Shown here piece by piece: positions 26,077 through 34,727 of a DNA stretch of 64,000 bases. The notes beneath the pieces are model-generated. The model ran no database searches. It saw only the letters and a list, made by a program, of their open reading frames with translations, and had not been told where the DNA came from. This DNA comes from Aquisalinus luteolus (GTDB lineage: Bacteria > Pseudomonadota > Alphaproteobacteria > Caulobacterales > Parvularculaceae): contig NZ_VCJR02000003.1 of assembly GCF_009712425.2 (NCBI RefSeq), forward strand, positions 62,001-126,000, written 5' to 3'. Position numbers and translations under genes: made by a program. Position 1 is the first letter of the stretch; each line of letters opens with the position of its first letter.

Positions 26077-26481
26077 TTATTCCAGTCCGATTGGCGAACC
26101 TGAAACTACGGAGTCGAACACGCGCACGCTGGCCCAGTTGCCGCTCAGCTCCTCGATGAACTGCTTGTGGGCGTCGGTGACCTGATAGGCGTCCTGCGCG
26201 GCGACGCTCTCGAAAACCAGTGTCAGGGCGACATCGAAGGTCAGGTCATTCACATCGCGCTGTTTGCTCTCGTCACGGATGCTCGCGGTGTAGACGAGAA
26301 TGCCATCGTGGGGCGCGAGATATGTCTCGAAGCCGTCGATCAGGGCCTGCCTGGCTTCGTCGCTGTTGTCCGTCAGTTCAAAGAAAACCACGTGGGAATA
26401 CATCTCATCCTCCGCGTTTGCGGTTGCAAACAGTGTTGTGAAAATCAGTGTCAGGATTGCGAGGAAACGCATCATTTTCAT
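26077..26481 (-). CDS. Secreted Dabb (stress-responsive A/B barrel) domain protein
   Basis: 134 residues: a Sec signal (MRFLAILTLIFTTLFATANA) then a single A/B-barrel domain, starting YSHVVFFELTDNSDEARQALIDGF cut here as YSHVVFFEL and ARQALIDGF, with FDVALTLVFESVAAQDAYQV and AHKQFIEEL. Dabb domains form dimeric ferredoxin-like barrels; most are cytoplasmic, so the signal peptide is notable. Its start overlaps the upstream serine hydrolase stop (ATGA), coupling the two. Confidence 0.85.
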   Translation of the reverse strand: MKMMRFLAILTLIFTTLFATANAEDEMYSHVVFFELTDNSDEARQALIDGFETYLAPHDGILVYTASIRDESKQRDVNDLTFDVALTLVFESVAAQDAYQVTDAHKQFIEELSGNWASVRVFDSVVSGSPIGLE

Positions 26482-27761
26482 TCTCCATCTGGGGTAGTGG
26501 CAGGTAAGGGCGCGGCGAAGGCCGAACCGGAATAGACCGCATCGCGAAACGCCTTGTGCAGGCCGATCTCGTCGAACGGGACTTTCTGGACCAGCATCAC
26601 GGCGGCGAGGACATTGGCCGGGTCGACCCAGAACAGGGTCGAGGCATAGCCGTCCCAGAAGAACTCGCCAACCGCGCCCGACGCCTCATATGATTTCAGC
26701 GGCGGGGCGATGCGCACGGCGAAGTCGAGCCCGAAACCGACCTGTCCCTTGTTGCGCAGCCAGTTCACGTCCTGCACGGTCGAGGGCAGGTGATCGGTCG
26801 CCATTAGCTGCACCGTTTCCGGCTCGAGGATACGTGCGCCATCCAGCTCGCCGCCATTCAGCAGCATGCGGGCAAAGCGCATATAGTCATCGATCTCCAT
26901 GACAAGGCCGAAGCCACCGGCATGAAAAGCGGTGCGGTTGAAGGCGCCGCCATAGGCTTGCATGTTCGGCACACGCTGCAGCGAGCCCGACGCATCGGAA
27001 TAGAACCCGGCCATGCGGTCGCGATCCTCGGGCGCGACATAACGTTTGGCGCTGTCCATGCCGAGGGGATCGAAGATGGTCTCCTGCAGATAGGCGTCGA
27101 ATTCCATGCCCGACAACACCTCCACGAGGCGCGCCTGCACCGAGACGGAGGCGCTGTATTTCCACTCGCCGCCTGGCTGATAGTAAAGCGGCTGGGAGGC
27201 GATGTTCTGGCTGAACTCCTCCAGCGTTTGCGTCACGCTCATTACCCCGGCTTCGCGGTACAGATATGCCGGATATTCCTTCGCTTCGCTGGCATAGCCG
27301 AGACCGGCCGTGTGGCGCATGATGTCGATGACCTTTATCTCGCGCCTGGCCGGTTCGAACACAGGCTCGCCATTGGCATCGAACCCGGCGAAGACTTCCA
27401 TGTCGGTGAACTCTGGCAAATAATCAGACAGCGGCTCGTCGAGGTCGAACTTGCCGTCTTCCCAAAGGGTCATCAGGGCAACGCCGGTGACGGGCTTGGT
27501 CATGGAATAGATCTGGAACAGCGTGTCGCGGGTCATTGCGCGGCCGGCCTCGCGGTCGGCCATGCCGAAATTGCCGGCATAGACCTCCTCGCCATCCTGC
27601 CAGACAAGGGCGGTCGCCCCGGCGATCTTGCCGTCCTCGACAAAGCTTTCCAGCGTCTCGTCGATAACAGCGTCCTGCACCGTGAAGGCGGTTTCCTGCG
27701 CGCTGGTGGCGGTGACGCCGATGAGCGCGGTGGCAAGGAGTGCCGCGAGCGTGTTTTTCAT
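26478..27761 (-). CDS. Secreted class C beta-lactamase-fold serine hydrolase
   Basis: 427 residues with a Sec signal (MKNTLAALLATALIGVTATSAQ). The S-x-x-K motif is YSMTKPVTGV; the second box is Y-S-A-S rather than Y-x-N (WKYSASVSV), and the third is in the AGGFGLVM/ WDGYASTLFW region, typical of the EstB/penicillin-binding-like esterase group. Probably a periplasmic esterase. AGGAGG five bases before ATG 27761 decides the start. It is the second such hydrolase in this window with a small secreted partner gene coupled by ATGA. Confidence 0.88.
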   Translation of the reverse strand: MKNTLAALLATALIGVTATSAQETAFTVQDAVIDETLESFVEDGKIAGATALVWQDGEEVYAGNFGMADREAGRAMTRDTLFQIYSMTKPVTGVALMTLWEDGKFDLDEPLSDYLPEFTDMEVFAGFDANGEPVFEPARREIKVIDIMRHTAGLGYASEAKEYPAYLYREAGVMSVTQTLEEFSQNIASQPLYYQPGGEWKYSASVSVQARLVEVLSGMEFDAYLQETIFDPLGMDSAKRYVAPEDRDRMAGFYSDASGSLQRVPNMQAYGGAFNRTAFHAGGFGLVMEIDDYMRFARMLLNGGELDGARILEPETVQLMATDHLPSTVQDVNWLRNKGQVGFGLDFAVRIAPPLKSYEASGAVGEFFWDGYASTLFWVDPANVLAAVMLVQKVPFDEIGLHKAFRDAVYSGSAFAAPLPATTPDGE

Positions 27762-27840
27762 CCATTCCTCCTCTTTTTGCCCAGCATAAGGGAAGTGCGG
27801 GCGGGATGACCAGCCTGCAAAACCGGGGTATAGACCGGCC

Positions 27841-28572
27841 ATGCGTCTTGACCTTCATCTTGTCGAAAGCGGCCTGTGCGAGAGCCGTGCCCGCGCCCAG
27901 TCGGCCATTGCCGCCGGGCTGGTGCGCATCAATGGCGCGGTGGCCGACAAGCCCTCGCGCAAGATCGGCGCCGGCGATGAGGTGTCGCTGGAGGGAGAGG
28001 TGCTGCGCTGGGTCTCCCGCGGCGGGCTGAAGCTGGAAAAGGCGCTGGCGGTTTTTGGTGTCGATCCGGCGGGGCTGACCTGCCTCGATCTCGGTGCCTC
28101 GACCGGCGGGTTCTGCGATGTGCTACTGGCTGGCGGCGCGGCGAAGATCTATGCCGTCGATGTCGGCCACGGCCAGATGCACGAGAAGATCGCTGGTGAC
28201 GCCCGCGTCGTGAACCTCGAAAAGACCCATGCGAAGGACCTGTCTCCCGCGCTGGTGCCGGAGCCGGTCGACCTCGTCGTCACCGATGTCTCCTTCATCA
28301 GCCTGAAGAAGGCCTTGCCGCCGGCTCTTGACTTGATCCGCCACGGCGGCCATTGCCTCGCTCTCGTCAAGCCGCAATTCGAGGTCGGCCGCGGCGAGAT
28401 CGGCAAGGGCGGACTGGTGCGTCCGGCCCGCGAGAATGCCGAGGGCGTCGCGGAGGACATGCTGGCGTGGATCGCGGGAGAGGGGTTCGATCCGCTCGGC
28501 TGGTGCGAGAGCCCGATAGCCGGCGGCGATGGTAACAGGGAGTTTTTGATCGGTGCCCGGAAGAAGATTTAA
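27841..28572 (+). CDS. tlyA: TlyA-family rRNA 2'-O-methyltransferase/hemolysin
   Basis: 243 residues: an N-terminal S4 RNA-binding domain (MRLDLHLVESGLCESRARAQ, GLVRINGAVADKPSRKI) and an FtsJ-type methyltransferase domain with CLDLGASTGGFCDVLLAGGA, YAVDVGHGQ, DLVVTDVSFISLKKALP and VKPQFEVGR. In mycobacteria TlyA methylates cytidines of 16S and 23S rRNA. It diverges from the serine hydrolase and overlaps the next gene by 20 bases. Confidence 0.94.
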   Translation: MRLDLHLVESGLCESRARAQSAIAAGLVRINGAVADKPSRKIGAGDEVSLEGEVLRWVSRGGLKLEKALAVFGVDPAGLTCLDLGASTGGFCDVLLAGGAAKIYAVDVGHGQMHEKIAGDARVVNLEKTHAKDLSPALVPEPVDLVVTDVSFISLKKALPPALDLIRHGGHCLALVKPQFEVGRGEIGKGGLVRPARENAEGVAEDMLAWIAGEGFDPLGWCESPIAGGDGNREFLIGARKKI

Positions 28573-29884
28573 GCGCAAGCCTGCAAAGGCACCCAAGCCG
28601 TTTGCGGCGGAGGCGGAGATCGTCTCCATCGGCCTGCAAGGCGATGGCACGGCCATCGTCGGCGACAGGACCGTGCATGTGCCCTTCGCCGCGCCGGGCG
28701 ATGTCGCGCAGCTGTCGGTCACCGGCACCAAGGCGCAACTGACCGGGTTGTCGAAAGAGAGCGCCGTGCGCAAGGCCCCGGTCTGCCGCCATTTTGGCCA
28801 TGCGCGCGACGGTGGCCCCAATAATGAAAAACTGGGCGATGAGTGCGGCGGCTGCGCCCTGCAGCATCTCGATACGGACTATTACAATGCGTGGAAACAG
28901 GGGCTGATCCGCCAGGCGCTGTCGCGGGAGGGCCTGTCCCATGTGGAGGTGCTGCCGCTTCTGTCGTCCTCGCCGAAAATGCGCCGCCGGGCGGGCTATT
29001 CGGTGCGCTGGATCGGCGGCAAGGCGCAGATCGGCTTTCTCGCCAAGGGCTCCCACCGGCTGGTGCCGATGGCAGAGTGCCATGTGCTCGATCCGGAATT
29101 GTTCGCCCTGCGCGACGATGTCGCCCGGCTGTGCGAGCCGCTGTTCCGCCTGAACCCCAAGGCGTGGTTCACCTGTTTCGTTACGCTCGCCGACAGTGGC
29201 GCCGATGTCGATCTCGGCGGCGATGTTGCCGAGGAAGATCTGGATTTGGCCGCGCGCGAAGCGCTGACGGAGCTCGCCCGGGCGATGAAGCTGTCGCGGC
29301 TGACCCTGAACCGCGTGCCGCTCTATGTGCCAGGGCCGGTCACGGTGACTTTCGCTGGCACCCCCGTGCCGCTGCCGCCCAAGGGCTTCCTGCAGGCGAC
29401 GAAGGACGGGGAGGAGGCGCTGCAGCGTGTCGTGCTCGACGGTGTCGGCGAGGCGAGCCATGTCGCCGATCTGTTCTCCGGCTCCGGTACGTTCACCTTT
29501 GCCATGGCCAAGCGCGCGAATGTCCACGCCGTGGAGTCCGTGCCCGAAGCGATTGCCGCGATCAATGTGGGGCGCAACCAGGCAGGGCTCAAGCCGATCA
29601 CGACGCAGGTGCGCGATCTGTTCCGCCAGCCGCTGATGCCGGACGAGCTGAAATCTTTCGAGGCGGTGGTGTTCGACCCGCCACGCGCAGGCGCCGAAGC
29701 GCAGGTCGAGCAACTGGCGGGCAGCGCCGTGCCGGTCATCGTCGGCGTCTCCTGCAGCCCGAAGACCTTCGCCCGCGACGCGGCGATCCTGACGGCGGGC
29801 GGCTACAGGCTCGACGCCGTCCAGCCCGTCGACCAGTTCATCTGGTCCCCCCATATCGAAGTTGCAGCGGTGTTCCGGCGGTAA
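28553..29884 (+). CDS. TrmA/RlmD-family 23S rRNA uracil-C5 methyltransferase
   Basis: 443 residues. An N-terminal TRAM-like domain (AEIVSIGLQGDGTAIV), an iron-sulfur cysteine set (CRHFG, DECGGC and a later ECHVLD), and a methyltransferase domain with VADLFSGSGTFTFAMA, VFDPPRAGAEAQ and the catalytic cysteine in VGVSCSPKTFARD. It methylates C5 of uridine in rRNA or tRNA; the exact site is not readable. The start is GTG at 28553 within the tlyA end; no nearer ATG exists. Confidence 0.9.
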   Translation: MPGRRFKRKPAKAPKPFAAEAEIVSIGLQGDGTAIVGDRTVHVPFAAPGDVAQLSVTGTKAQLTGLSKESAVRKAPVCRHFGHARDGGPNNEKLGDECGGCALQHLDTDYYNAWKQGLIRQALSREGLSHVEVLPLLSSSPKMRRRAGYSVRWIGGKAQIGFLAKGSHRLVPMAECHVLDPELFALRDDVARLCEPLFRLNPKAWFTCFVTLADSGADVDLGGDVAEEDLDLAAREALTELARAMKLSRLTLNRVPLYVPGPVTVTFAGTPVPLPPKGFLQATKDGEEALQRVVLDGVGEASHVADLFSGSGTFTFAMAKRANVHAVESVPEAIAAINVGRNQAGLKPITTQVRDLFRQPLMPDELKSFEAVVFDPPRAGAEAQVEQLAGSAVPVIVGVSCSPKTFARDAAILTAGGYRLDAVQPVDQFIWSPHIEVAAVFRR

Positions 29885-29951
29885 GATATAGCAGAGTGAC
29901 ATATGAAGCTCTTCTGCCTAGGATGATTGAAGACAAAGGAAGGAATATCGA

Positions 29952-30371
29952 TTGAAACGCTTGTTGATGTTCTTTTACTGCTTTGTGTTCGCTTCTTGTG
30001 CCTCGGACAAGAATCCTCCAGCGAATTCATATACTGATATTGTCTGGGAGGCCCCTATCCCTTATTTGAGAAAGAATTCATCTTCTTTTCAGAACAAGCT
30101 TGTCAGGGTCAGTGGTTATATTGGTAATGAAAAGCCCGTGGCAATATACGTTACGACTGACCATCTTGAGGCTGGCGATGACAAGTTTGCCGTAACCCTG
30201 GAATCCTTTTCTGATAAATGCCGGTCCGCCGATTTGCGTTCTTTATCCGGCAAGCACGTATCAGTTACTGGTCGCTATACCGGCGAAATGGGCTTGAAGC
30301 AGATAAGTAGAATAACTCTCTGGCCCGAGAGTGATTTCATCAACGGCAAATACACCTCGCTTTGCGAATAA
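29952..30371 (+). CDS. Hypothetical lipoprotein with OB-like fold, AT-rich
   Basis: 139 residues, beginning with TTG at 29952 after AAGGAAGGA, a good ribosome site seven bases away. A lipoprotein signal (LLMFFYCFVFASC) ends in Cys16 or so. The body has beta-strand segments KLVRVSGYIGNEKPVAIYV and GKHVSVTGRYTGEMG that recall an OB fold. G+C is about 46% against over 60% for its neighbours, a sign of recent acquisition. It meets the DNA ligase gene end to end. Confidence 0.68.
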   Translation: MKRLLMFFYCFVFASCASDKNPPANSYTDIVWEAPIPYLRKNSSSFQNKLVRVSGYIGNEKPVAIYVTTDHLEAGDDKFAVTLESFSDKCRSADLRSLSGKHVSVTGRYTGEMGLKQISRITLWPESDFINGKYTSLCE

Positions 30372-31979
30372 TCACTCCGGGATCATCGCTTCCAGCGTTT
30401 CCAGCCGGTCGGCCTCGGCGGCGGGTTTGTCCCATCTGAGCCGGCTGATGCGGGGGAAGCGCATGGAGACGCCTGATTTGTGGCGCTTTGATCGGGCGAG
30501 GCCCTCGAATGCGACTTCCAGCACCAGCCCTTCTTCCTTGCTTGCCTTGACCGAGCGGACCGGGCCGAAGCGGTCGATCGTGTTGTTGCGCACATAGCGG
30601 TCGATCTTCTTCAGCTCCTCGTCGGTGAAGCCGTGATAGGCCTTGCCGACGGGCACCAGCTCGTCCTCGCCATTCTCGTCTTCGCGCCAGCAGCCAAAGG
30701 TGTAGTCGGAATAGTATGAGGAGCGCTTGCCATGGCCGCGCTGGGCATACATCAGCACCGCATCGATCAGGAAGGGCTGGCGCTTCCACTTCCACCACTC
30801 GCCTTTTGGCCGCCCGGGGACGTAGACGGAGGATAGCTTCTTCAGCATCAGCCCCTCGATGGCATCGAGCGGCGGGTTGGCGCGCAGCTCGGCCAGATGC
30901 TCCCAGCTTTCCACCACCACATTGGGCGACAGGTCGAAGCGGGCGGGTTTCTCCGTTTCGATGAAGCGCTCCAGCAGGGCGCGGCGCTCCTCAAAGGGAA
31001 GCCCGCGCAGATCCTGCCCGTCATGCCAGAGCAGGTCATAGGCGCGGATGAAGGCGGGATAGTCCGTCAGCATACGCTTCGTCACCGTCTTGCGGTTCAG
31101 GCGCTGCTGGAGGTCGTTGAAGGGGCGCACGGCGAAGGGCGGCTCACTCGGGTCATAGACCAGCAATTCGCCGTCGATGGCGGCGTCGAACGCCATGCTC
31201 TCGACCAGATCGGGAAAAGCGTTGGAGATGTCGTCGCCGGTGCGCGAATAGAGCCGGGTCTGGCCGCCCTCGGCGACGGCCTGCACGCGGATGCCATCCC
31301 ATTTCCACTCGAAAGCGTTCTCCGACAGGTCGATGCGGGCCTTGTCGGCCTCCTCAATGGCATGGGCGAGCATGACCGGGCGGAAGGGGGCCTTCATCGC
31401 ATTTTCCGGCTTGTCGGCTTTACCCTCCAGCCATTCGAAAAGCTTCGTATAGGGCGGGGCGAGGCCGTGCCACAATTCCTCGATCTCCTGGATCGGCCTG
31501 TCGCCGAAATTGGCCAGCGCCTGTTTCACGAGGCGGGCGCCGACACCGATGCGCAGGCCGCCGGTGATCAGCTTGATCAGGGCCCAGCGGGCGGTCGGGT
31601 CGAGGGCATCGAGCCATGTCGCGACGGTGCCGCGGGCCTCCGTCCGACTCATGGAATTGAGCGTCTCGACGACCTCCGTCAGGGTTGCCTGATAGTTCGC
31701 GCCGCGCTTGCCGGGCCAGATCAGGGAGATCGTCTCACCCAGATCGCCGACATAGTCGTAGGACAGCGCGAAAAGCTCCGCATCCACCCTTTCCGCCGTC
31801 ATCTCGCGCAGCATGGCCGGCTTGACCGAGCGGATGTCGAGATCGCGGGTGATGGCGGCAACGGCCCAGCCGCGTTCGGGGTCCGGCACGGCGCGGAAAT
31901 AATCCTCCATCAAGCGCAGCTTGCCATTGCGCGACGGCGTCAGGATCAGGCGATCAAGGAGGTCGGCGAAGCGCTGCAT
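30372..31979 (-). CDS. ATP-dependent DNA ligase (bacterial repair type)
   Basis: 535 residues. Domains: N-terminal DNA-binding (about 1-190), adenylation with the nucleotidyl lysine in EWKWDGIRVQ (K-x-D-G motif I, about residue 226), DGELLVYD (motif III), IEGLMLKK (motif IV) and WWKWKRQPFLID (motif V), then a C-terminal OB fold with MRFPRISRLRWDKP (motif VI). This is the ligase of the bacterial ligase-helicase-exonuclease-phosphoesterase set. It follows the exonuclease gene in a TGATG overlap, so both are co-translated. Confidence 0.95.
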   Translation of the reverse strand: MQRFADLLDRLILTPSRNGKLRLMEDYFRAVPDPERGWAVAAITRDLDIRSVKPAMLREMTAERVDAELFALSYDYVGDLGETISLIWPGKRGANYQATLTEVVETLNSMSRTEARGTVATWLDALDPTARWALIKLITGGLRIGVGARLVKQALANFGDRPIQEIEELWHGLAPPYTKLFEWLEGKADKPENAMKAPFRPVMLAHAIEEADKARIDLSENAFEWKWDGIRVQAVAEGGQTRLYSRTGDDISNAFPDLVESMAFDAAIDGELLVYDPSEPPFAVRPFNDLQQRLNRKTVTKRMLTDYPAFIRAYDLLWHDGQDLRGLPFEERRALLERFIETEKPARFDLSPNVVVESWEHLAELRANPPLDAIEGLMLKKLSSVYVPGRPKGEWWKWKRQPFLIDAVLMYAQRGHGKRSSYYSDYTFGCWREDENGEDELVPVGKAYHGFTDEELKKIDRYVRNNTIDRFGPVRSVKASKEEGLVLEVAFEGLARSKRHKSGVSMRFPRISRLRWDKPAAEADRLETLEAMIPE

Positions 31980-33001
31980 CAGTCGTTCTCGTCCTCATAA
32001 CCTACGAGGGAGAGCGGTTTGGCCTTCAGCCCCTTCAGGCTCGCCCAGCGCACCAGCGCCTCCTCGCGGCCATGGGTGACCCAGAGTTCTTCGGGGTCGA
32101 CCTCGGTGATCGTGTCGGTCAGCTCGGTCCAGTCGGCATGGTCTGAGATGATCAGCGGCAGTTCGACGCCGCGCTGCTTGGCGCGCTGGCGCACGCGCAT
32201 CCAGCCGGAGGCAAAGGCGGGCAGGGGATCGGGGAAGCGTCGCGCCCATTTGTCCTGGATGGCAGAGGGCGGAGCGATGATGATCTGCCCGGCGAAGTCC
32301 TGTTTTCCTGAACCGTCCTTCGCGTCGATGGTCGCGGGGCGCAGCTCACCCAGATCGATGCCATGCTCCTCATACAGATCACACAAGCGCTGCAGCGCGC
32401 CATGAATGTAGATCGGCCTGTCATAACCCATCAGGCGCAACAGCGTGATGATCCGCTGCGCCTTGCCCAGCGCATAGGCGCCGACGAGATGGGCTCTGTC
32501 AGGGTTGCGCTGCACGCTGCCCAGCAGGTTGGCGATCTCGCCGCGCGTGTCCGGGTGGACGAAGACCGGCAGGCCGAAGGTCGCCTCGGAGATGAAGACA
32601 TGACAGGGCACGGGCTCGAAGGGCGGGCAGGTCGGGTCCTCCCGGCGCTTGTAGTCGCCGGTACAGACGATGGTCATGCCCTTCCATTTCGTGATCGCCT
32701 GGGCCGAGCCCAACACATGGCCGGCCGGCGCGAAGCTGACTTCGACGCCGTTGATGCTCGTCGTCTCGCCATAGCCAAGGGACTGGCGGCGCGCGGTGAA
32801 CTCCTCGCCATAGCGCACGGCCATGATCGCCAGCGTTTCGGGCGTCGCCAGCACGGTGCCGTGCCCGGCCCGGGCGTGGTCGGCATGGCCATGGGTGATC
32901 ACCGCCCGGTCGACCGGGCGCACGGGGTCGATGTAAAAATCGCCGGGCGGGCAATAAAGCCCGGCCGGGGAGGGACAGAGAAGCTGGTCGGGCCGGATCA
33001 T
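31979..33001 (-). CDS. Ligase-associated DNA exonuclease (metallo-beta-lactamase fold)
   Basis: 340 residues of the SNM1/CPSF-like beta-CASP-related nuclease family. Metal motif H-G-H-A-D-H at about residue 37-42, then GHVLGSAQ, CTGDYKRRE, and SDHADWTELTDTI at the C-terminal part are present. Proteins of this type are found beside the ATP-dependent ligase above and are thought to process DNA ends. The usual neighbours, a DEXH helicase and a phosphoesterase, are not next to it here. Confidence 0.92.
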   Translation of the reverse strand: MIRPDQLLCPSPAGLYCPPGDFYIDPVRPVDRAVITHGHADHARAGHGTVLATPETLAIMAVRYGEEFTARRQSLGYGETTSINGVEVSFAPAGHVLGSAQAITKWKGMTIVCTGDYKRREDPTCPPFEPVPCHVFISEATFGLPVFVHPDTRGEIANLLGSVQRNPDRAHLVGAYALGKAQRIITLLRLMGYDRPIYIHGALQRLCDLYEEHGIDLGELRPATIDAKDGSGKQDFAGQIIIAPPSAIQDKWARRFPDPLPAFASGWMRVRQRAKQRGVELPLIISDHADWTELTDTITEVDPEELWVTHGREEALVRWASLKGLKAKPLSLVGYEDEND

Positions 33002-33041
33002 CCGCTAGAGATAGGGCCGGGCCGTGTCAGCGCCAAATTTG

Positions 33042-33557
33042 TCAGGCCTGTTCCTTCGGGATGAAGTCCAGCGCGACGCCATTGTTGCAATAACGCAGGC
33101 CGGTCGGGGCCGGGCCGTCATTGAAGACATGGCCCTGGTGGCCGCCGCAGCGGGCGCAGTGATATTCAGTACGCTTCATGAAGAAGGTGTTGTCTTCCTT
33201 GGTGCCGACGGCATTAGGCAGCGTGTCGTAGAAGGACGGCCAGCCCGTGCCGGACTCATATTTCGTCTTGGACGAAAATTGCGGCCAACCGCACCCGGCG
33301 CACACGAACGTGCCTTCGCGTTTTTCGTTGTTGAGGGGCGATGTGCCGGCGCGCTCGGTGCCTTCCTTGCGCAGCACGTAATATTCCTCATCGGTCAGGC
33401 GTTCTTTCCATTCGGCTTCGGAAAGCTGCCATTTGTCGTAATCGGTGATCTCGCTGCGAGGCGGCTCGGTTGACTTTTCACTGGCTTTGGCGCCGCCAAG
33501 GGCTGCCGTTGCACCTGCAATACCGCCAAGAAATCCGCGTCTGCTCATATTATCCAT
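33042..33557 (-). CDS. msrB: Peptide-methionine (R)-S-oxide reductase, Tat-exported
   Basis: 171 residues. A twin-arginine signal (MSRRGFLGGIAGATAALGG) directs it to the periplasm. The MsrB domain follows: CAGCGWPQF and CARCGGHQGHVF carry the four zinc cysteines, SGTGWPSFYD is typical, and the catalytic Cys lies in LRYCNNGVALDF. It repairs oxidised methionines in envelope proteins. GGAGG four bases before ATG 33557 favours that start; ATG 33548 would begin right at the Tat motif. Confidence 0.94.
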   Translation of the reverse strand: MDNMSRRGFLGGIAGATAALGGAKASEKSTEPPRSEITDYDKWQLSEAEWKERLTDEEYYVLRKEGTERAGTSPLNNEKREGTFVCAGCGWPQFSSKTKYESGTGWPSFYDTLPNAVGTKEDNTFFMKRTEYHCARCGGHQGHVFNDGPAPTGLRYCNNGVALDFIPKEQA

Positions 33558-33654
33558 TTATCCTCCGGAAATCGCTTGTACTCAATATACGCAACGGACG
33601 CGCCATGTGCACCGGACGTTCCATCGCTCTCACCGGAGTGTGACAGCCCGTGAC

Positions 33655-34608
33655 CTAGAATAAACCCGCCAACATGGCACCGAGCAGGATCAGCCCGGCA
33701 TCGCGGTTGGATTTGAACAGCAGCAGGCAGGTCGCGGGCTCGTCCGTCTTCAGCCGCCAGATCTGCCACGTGAAATGGGCCATAGGCGCGACCAGCAGGA
33801 CAAAGAACCAGAAATTCATGCCGACGAGCCGTCCGGCAATGGCGGCGAGGATGACAGTGGCGGTATAGAAGCGCACGAGCCAGGCTTGCGTGCGCTCGCC
33901 GAGCCTCAAGGCGGTGGATTTTACCCCGATCAGCGCGTCATCCTCCTTGTCCTGATGGGCGTAGATTGTGTCATAGCCGAGGGTCCAGAAAATACCCGCA
34001 GCCCACATGAGGAAGGCGGGCCAGCCAAGTGTGCCTGTCACGGCGGCATAGCCGACGAGAATGCCCCAGTTGAATGTCAGCCCCAGCCACGCCTGCGGCC
34101 ACCAGGTGATCCGCTTCATGAACGGATAGGCGGCGACAAGGCCAAGGGCGGCGAGGCCGGTGATGATCGCGGTGAGATTGAACTGGATTAAAACCAGAAG
34201 CCCGATCAGGCTGAGAGCCACGAGGAGCGCCCAGGCGGCTTTTAGGGAGACTCGGCCCGAGGCGAGGGGGCGGTTGGCAGTGCGGGCGACCTTAGCGTCG
34301 ATGTCGCGGTCGATGATGTCGTTATAAACGCAGCCTGCCGCGCGCATGACGAAGGCGCCAATGGCCATGATGATGGCAAAGAACATGAGGCTGCCGAGAT
34401 CGCCATAGCGCGGCAAGGGTGTGGCGGCACCAAGGGCGAGGCCCCACCAGCAGGGGATAAGCAACAACCAAGTACCGATCGGCCTGTCGGCCCGCATCAG
34501 CCTCAGATAGGGGCGGATTGGCGCAGGCATGAAATCGACGAAACTCTCGCGTTCCGCATCGGGTGTCATTTCCTGTTGGGGTTCTGGTGAAGTGTCGTCA
34601 CTGCTCAT
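33655..34608 (-). CDS. ubiA: 4-hydroxybenzoate polyprenyltransferase
   Basis: 317 residues, integral membrane enzyme that prenylates 4-hydroxybenzoate in ubiquinone synthesis. The first Asp-rich motif is CVYNDIIDRDID and the second is YAHQDKEDD, with DRPIGTWLLLIPCWWG just before helix 1 of about eight to nine membrane helices. A polar 30-residue N-terminal extension is present. It diverges from rsmE. Confidence 0.95.
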   Translation of the reverse strand: MSSDDTSPEPQQEMTPDAERESFVDFMPAPIRPYLRLMRADRPIGTWLLLIPCWWGLALGAATPLPRYGDLGSLMFFAIIMAIGAFVMRAAGCVYNDIIDRDIDAKVARTANRPLASGRVSLKAAWALLVALSLIGLLVLIQFNLTAIITGLAALGLVAAYPFMKRITWWPQAWLGLTFNWGILVGYAAVTGTLGWPAFLMWAAGIFWTLGYDTIYAHQDKEDDALIGVKSTALRLGERTQAWLVRFYTATVILAAIAGRLVGMNFWFFVLLVAPMAHFTWQIWRLKTDEPATCLLLFKSNRDAGLILLGAMLAGLF

Positions 34609-34727
34609 CGCCCGATGATGTCGGCTGACCGAGGGGCTTAGTCAAGCCAGAGAAGGGTCAAGCCGGACAGGTGTTTGCCCTTCGCGCCGGACATCCGCTA
34701 AGAGGAGGGCTTATCGAAGGAACAGAC

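Noticed and set aside
26069-26087. GGACTG/CAGTCC hairpin between converging genes as a terminator
   Set aside because: The stem is only six pairs and no T-run follows on either strand.
26478-27761. True beta-lactamase (antibiotic resistance) for the two serine hydrolases
   Set aside because: The S-x-x-K motif alone does not make a beta-lactamase; the second box here is YSAS and the genes lack an AmpR-like regulator.
28367-29902. 511-codon open frame opposite the TrmA/RlmD-type methyltransferase
   Set aside because: Shadow of a conserved gene, with no motif of its own.
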